16,927 bases of DNA from an uncultured Bacillaceae bacterium. GTDB taxonomy: Bacteria; Bacillota; Bacilli; Bacillales; Caldibacillaceae. A program made the translations under genes and the position numbers. A model generated the notes under the pieces. That model searched no databases and was not told where the DNA came from. It worked only from the letters and a program-made list of their open reading frames with translations. The DNA is taken from contig CALKAK010000087.1 in assembly GCA_937983015.1 (NCBI GenBank), positions 1-16,927 of the forward strand, given 5' to 3'. Of this stretch, positions 13,945 to 16,927 are shown piece by piece. Position 1 is the first letter of the stretch; the number at the start of each line of letters is the position of its first letter.

Positions 13945-14910
13945 ATGAGAAAAAGTCGACAGTGGCGGGGACTTGTCCTCGTGATTCTCGGGGCAAGTTT
14001 TTGGGGGATCGGTGGCACGGTGAGCCAGCGGTTATTCCAGGAACAGGGAATTCTTGTCGATTGGCTCGTAACCGTTCGTTTATTAGGTGCGGGCGCTTTA
14101 CTATTGTTACTTTCATGGCTGTTCGGCGACAGAACGCAGATCTTTAAAATTTGGCGGGATAAAAAAAGTTTGATTCAGCTTTTGATTTTCGCTATTTTTG
14201 GCATGCTCGCTGTTCAATATACATATATGGCATCAATTGAAGCGGGCAACGCCGCTGTTGCTACATTATTACAATATTTGGGACCGGTCTTTATTTTGTT
14301 TTATTCTTTATTTACCCGAAAAAGCAAGCTCAATTTCCATACCGTTTTTGCCGTATGCCTGGCACTAACAGGGACCTTTTTAATGTTAACTAATGGTTCC
14401 TGGGAGAATCTTGCCGTTCCCGGGAAGGCGATCTTTTGGGGGATTGCTTCGGGCGTAGCGATGGCCTTCTATACCGTCTATCCCGTTTCGTTGTTGGACC
14501 GCTTTGGCTCTCTCGTCGTCATCGGTTGGTCGATGATCATCGGTGGGCTCGTGATGAGCCTAAAGCACCCGCCCTGGATGTTTGATGCCGGTAACTGGTC
14601 GATAGAAACGTATAGCTACCTATTGTTCGTGATCGTATTCGGCACGTTGCTAGGTTTTTGGTTCTATCTTGATAGTTTGCATTATTTGACACCGCAAGCA
14701 ACTAGTTTACTAGCCAACATGGAGCCCTTGACTTCAATCTTATCGTCGATCTTCTGGTTGGGTATGTCTTTTGGAACATGGCAAATCCTCGGTATGGCAT
14801 TGATTATTTTTCTAGTTATCTATTTGACCTTGATGAAAAATCAATACTCGCGACCAGAAAAGCAAGTGAGTGGAAAAGAAAGTATAGTTACAAATAATAA
14901 TATTATGTGA
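13945..14910 (+). CDS. EamA/DMT-superfamily transporter
   Basis: A 321-residue integral membrane protein of the drug/metabolite transporter superfamily, with about ten membrane segments in two EamA repeats. The first repeat starts with GLVLVILGASFWGIGGT (about 9-25), a typical EamA opening. YTYMASIEAGNAAVATLLQYLGPVF (about 92-116) is the conserved end of repeat one. The second repeat starts near AIFWGIASGVAMAFYTVYP, and its matching segment is LHYLTPQATSLLANMEPLTSILSSIFWLG. A short polar C-terminal tail follows. ATG 13945 has AAAGGAGG at 13928-13935. The frame is intact although both neighbours are pseudogenes. The substrate cannot be told from sequence; amino acids or metabolites are common for the family. 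Confidence 0.9.
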   Translation: MRKSRQWRGLVLVILGASFWGIGGTVSQRLFQEQGILVDWLVTVRLLGAGALLLLLSWLFGDRTQIFKIWRDKKSLIQLLIFAIFGMLAVQYTYMASIEAGNAAVATLLQYLGPVFILFYSLFTRKSKLNFHTVFAVCLALTGTFLMLTNGSWENLAVPGKAIFWGIASGVAMAFYTVYPVSLLDRFGSLVVIGWSMIIGGLVMSLKHPPWMFDAGNWSIETYSYLLFVIVFGTLLGFWFYLDSLHYLTPQATSLLANMEPLTSILSSIFWLGMSFGTWQILGMALIIFLVIYLTLMKNQYSRPEKQVSGKESIVTNNNIM

Positions 14911-14912
14911 AT

Positions 14913-14937
14913 AAAAGCGGTTTTTCCGGTTTTTTTT
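14913..14937 (+). terminator. probable weak terminator of the EamA gene
   Basis: AAAAGCGG and CCGGTTTT flank a TTTTT loop with one G-G mismatch, followed by a run of T. It starts two bases after the stop. The GC stem is short, so strength is doubtful. Confidence 0.5.
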
Positions 14938-15052
14938 AATAAGATATATTTTGTGAAATGCAGGTTGAAAGAATTACAGGGAATAAGAACCTTTCATACT
15001 AAAAATGGTGAGTGAGGTGTTTAAATTTCTTATTAAGGAAATCTTTTACTAG

Positions 15053-15582
15053 CTTGACAGAGTCGGCGTTAAAGGGTTTGAAGGCGACTTCGGTGCCATG
15101 ATCGGCAGCAAAGAAAATGCTGTGGACATATTAAAAGAAATCTTGGAAGAGAAAGGTTTCGAAGTAACCATTTGGGAATCTACAGAAGAACAAGTCTTGA
15201 ATCTTCCTCCGGAAGAACGGGTAGCTGCCATGCGTAATAAATACGCGCAAAAACGTCCGATTGCCGAATTAACGGATAACTACGATTTGATCATTAACGT
15301 TGCCAATGTTAACCAGGGTAACACGGTACAACGCCCGATGTGGCCTGCAGCGAAAGGAACCCCGGACATTCCGTTCTATGTTCACGAAGTACCGACCATT
15401 TTCGTCTCGGTCCAATGCCGTTCCATCTGGCCGATGTACCACAAGTAAAAACTTACATTAACGCTTATGACAGCCGTCGCGAAACCCTTGAAGTGCTCGT
15501 GGAAAAACTGATGGGTAAATCCGAATTCAAAGGTGTCAGCCCTGTTGATGCATTCTGCGGATTATTTGACACTCGTATTTAA
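15053..15582 (+). pseudogene. C-terminal remnant of a probable glycoside hydrolase family 3 protein
   Basis: About 176 codons resemble the C-terminal domain of family 3 glycoside hydrolases of the beta-N-acetylhexosaminidase (NagZ)/beta-glucosidase kind. The clearest part is the end: PFHLADVPQVKTYINAYDS, LVEKLMGKSEFKGVSPVDAFCG and a final DTR-Ile. The reading frame is closed by TAG at 15050-15052 just before the similarity starts. It changes frame once near 15411-15422 (IFVSV to PFHLADV). The N-terminal catalytic barrel, normally more than 300 residues, is absent. A methionine at 15098 could open a 116-aa product, but no ribosome binding site supports it. Family assignment is from memory of the conserved C-terminal pattern; an intact copy may exist elsewhere in the genome. 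Confidence 0.65.
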
Positions 15583-15596
15583 TCCTTGCTGTTTTG

Positions 15597-15639
15597 AAAA
15601 GTATCATTCCTTAATTCGACTAGGAGTGATACTTTTTTT
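15597..15639 (+). terminator. strong rho-independent terminator after the hydrolase remnant
   Basis: A 14-bp stem (15597-15610 with 15623-15636, one G-T pair) closes a 12-base loop and ends in a run of seven T. It survives although the gene before it is broken. Confidence 0.85.
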
Positions 15640-15732
15640 CATTATTTGAGAAACAAGTATATTAAAGGAAAATCGTGGAAAAAAATTGATATTTACTTTC
15701 TTCATTAGAAAATTCATGATATAGTTATTACT

Positions 15733-15773
15733 GGATTCCTTTTTCAGGAATTCAGGTAGGAGGCAAGCTACCT
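15733..15773 (+). promoter_or_regulatory. two abutting hairpins in the leader of the foldase gene
   Basis: A 7-bp stem (15733-15739 with 15747-15753, one G-T pair) is directly followed by a 6-bp perfect stem AGGTAG/CTACCT (15754-15759 with 15768-15773). They could stack coaxially in a leader RNA. No known riboswitch class was recognised. A weak TATAGT at 15720-15725 lies upstream and would place a transcript start near these hairpins. Confidence 0.4.
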
Positions 15774-15825
15774 TTACTGCGAAAAACCGGAAAGGAGCCA
15801 TTTTCTTTTAAACAATACATAGATC

Positions 15826-15841
15826 TCTACCTTATGGTAGA
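15826..15841 (+). repeat. small hairpin before the foldase ribosome binding site
   Basis: TCTACC (15826-15831) and GGTAGA (15836-15841) pair perfectly around TTAT, 13 bases upstream of AAAGGAG (15855-15861). Confidence 0.4.
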
Positions 15842-15868
15842 CAGAATTTTGATCAAAGGAGAATAAGA

Positions 15869-16861
15869 ATGAAGGATAAAAAATGGATTTTTTGGGTAGC
15901 AGGGATCGGTGCTGTCGTTCTTACGGCAGTGATCCTTTATTTCGCCATCAATCAAGATGAAGCTGTCGCTTTAGTAGACGGTGAAAAAATAACTAAAGAA
16001 GAATTGACCGATCGACTGATTTCTTTATATGGCGAAAAGGTTCTCAATCAATTGATCGTCAATAAGATGATCGAGATCGATGCGGAAAAACAAGGCATTG
16101 AAGTATCGGAAGACGAACTAAATGAAGAATTAGACAAATATTACAGCATGTATGGTGGCGAAGAAAACTTTGCCTCGTTCCTAGAAATGAGCGGTTTTAA
16201 ACTAGAAGATTTCAAAGATGATGTAAAACTTTCGCTTTTATTGGACCAGATTCTAGAAGAACGTATTGAAATTTCCGATGAGGAAATGAAAGAATACTTT
16301 GAAGAAAATAAAGAGGACTTCGCTCAAGAAGAACAAGTGGAGGCCAGTCATATACTTGTTGAGGATAAGGAAACCGCTTTTGAAGTGATCAATAAATTGA
16401 ACAATGGCGCTGATTTCGCCGAGTTGGCTAAAGAATATTCGATCGATGAAAAAACCAAAGATAAAGGTGGCGAACTCGGTTACTTTGGCAAAGGCGAAAT
16501 GGTAAAAGAATTCGAGGAAGAAGTTTTCGCCATGGAAGTCAATACGATCAGTAAACCGGTCGAAACACAATACGGTTTCCACGTAATCAAAAAGACGGAT
16601 CATAAGCCTTATCAGGAAGCCAATTTTGAAGATGTGAAAGAGGAAGTCCGCCAGGCCATTCTTGAGCAAAAGAAAGATGAAGAGTATCAAAAATGGCTCC
16701 AGGAAAAAATGGAAGAATTTAAAGTAGTCAATTCATTATCCGATAACCCGATTTTCAGTAACAATACTGGTTCTGATGAAGATTCCGATGATGCGGATAA
16801 TGAAAATCAAGAAGAGACAAACGATGACACTGAAGAAAGAACAGAAAAAACAGAAGAATAA
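15869..16861 (+). CDS. membrane-anchored PrsA-like parvulin foldase
   Basis: A 330-residue peptidyl-prolyl cis-trans isomerase/foldase that probably helps exported proteins fold on the outer face of the membrane. KDKKWIFWVAGIGAVVLTAVILYFA (about 2-27) is an uncleaved N-terminal anchor. No lipobox cysteine is present, unlike lipoprotein PrsA, so it is closer to the YacD-like membrane-anchored type. A SurA/PrsA N-domain (about 33-135, VALVDGEKITKEELTDRL) is followed by a parvulin domain (about 157-244) with ASHILV, GADFAELAKEYS, GGELGYFGKGEMVKEFE and GFHVIK. A helical stretch comes next, then a low-complexity, very acidic tail from about 300 to the end. ATG 15869 has AAAGGAG at 15855-15861. It has its own structured leader; the following gene lies outside the window. 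Confidence 0.88.
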   Translation: MKDKKWIFWVAGIGAVVLTAVILYFAINQDEAVALVDGEKITKEELTDRLISLYGEKVLNQLIVNKMIEIDAEKQGIEVSEDELNEELDKYYSMYGGEENFASFLEMSGFKLEDFKDDVKLSLLLDQILEERIEISDEEMKEYFEENKEDFAQEEQVEASHILVEDKETAFEVINKLNNGADFAELAKEYSIDEKTKDKGGELGYFGKGEMVKEFEEEVFAMEVNTISKPVETQYGFHVIKKTDHKPYQEANFEDVKEEVRQAILEQKKDEEYQKWLQEKMEEFKVVNSLSDNPIFSNNTGSDEDSDDADNENQEETNDDTEERTEKTEE

Positions 16862-16873
16862 TTAATGTAATGT

Positions 16874-16894
16874 AAAAAGAGGCTGGGACAAAAC
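16874..16894 (+). repeat. GAGGCTGGGACAAAA-type repeat, cut by the window end
   Basis: AGAGGCTGGGACAAAAC is a short sequence often met between genes in Bacillota, near terminators or at the ends of insertion elements. Its inverted partner (GTCCCAGCC), which would show a hairpin or an element end, is not within the remaining 33 bases. The identification is from memory and stays tentative. Confidence 0.4.
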
Positions 16895-16927
16895 TAGCTT
16901 CAAATAGTGAGACAGGAGAATTTGAGT

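Noticed and set aside
15604..15801. Minus-strand 65-codon frame in the gap before the foldase gene
   Set aside because: No ribosome binding site upstream of its ATG and it covers the terminator and leader hairpins.
15733..15841. Known riboswitch or T-box leader for the foldase gene
   Set aside because: No T-box sequence, SAM, preQ1, c-di-GMP or other familiar core was recognised; only simple hairpins are visible.

Overview
The window looks like chromosomal DNA of a low-to-moderate-GC Bacillota, most likely a member of the Bacillaceae. Strong AGGAGG-type ribosome binding sites precede most genes, TTG and GTG starts occur, and the gene content is Bacillus-like: a DUF1292 protein, a TIGR01777 epimerase, an MmgD/MmgE/YqiQ-type methylcitrate set and a PrsA-like foldase. 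The genus cannot be fixed from this sequence alone.

Left part (1-4426): a short DUF1292 gene on the + strand converges with a long minus-strand gene run. In transcription order this run holds three small exported helical or coiled-coil proteins of unknown function (4047 to 2292), a TIGR01777 NAD(P)-binding epimerase whose start overlaps the preceding stop, a type I signal peptidase gene broken by a one-base deletion next to its catalytic serine, and a small hypothetical protein. The 379-base gap at 4048-4426 separates this run from the divergent KAS-II (FabF-type) gene. It holds a good promoter for that gene plus a palindrome, a tandem repeat and an inverted repeat.

Middle part (4427-12119): a lone FabF-type ketosynthase ends at a strong terminator. 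After a 462-base AT-rich gap comes an NADP-type glutamate dehydrogenase, which converges on a LysR-type regulator. The regulator is divergent from a three-gene methylcitrate-cycle operon: 2-methylcitrate synthase, 2-methylcitrate dehydratase and 2-methylisocitrate lyase. Together these convert propionyl-CoA plus oxaloacetate to pyruvate plus succinate. The divergent gap has a perfect TATAAT with a poor -35 overlapped by a dyad, as expected for a LysR-activated promoter. A hairpin with a T-run sits between the second and third operon genes.

Right part (12120-16927) is rich in gene remains. A decayed short-chain dehydrogenase fragment runs into a multiply frameshifted methyl-accepting chemotaxis gene. 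An intact EamA/DMT transporter follows, then a 5'-truncated, frameshifted remnant of what is probably a family 3 glycoside hydrolase. The last gene is a membrane-anchored, PrsA-like parvulin foldase with a hairpin-rich leader. A GGCTGGGACAAAA-type repeat starts close to the window end.

No rRNA, tRNA, CRISPR array or intact transposase was seen.
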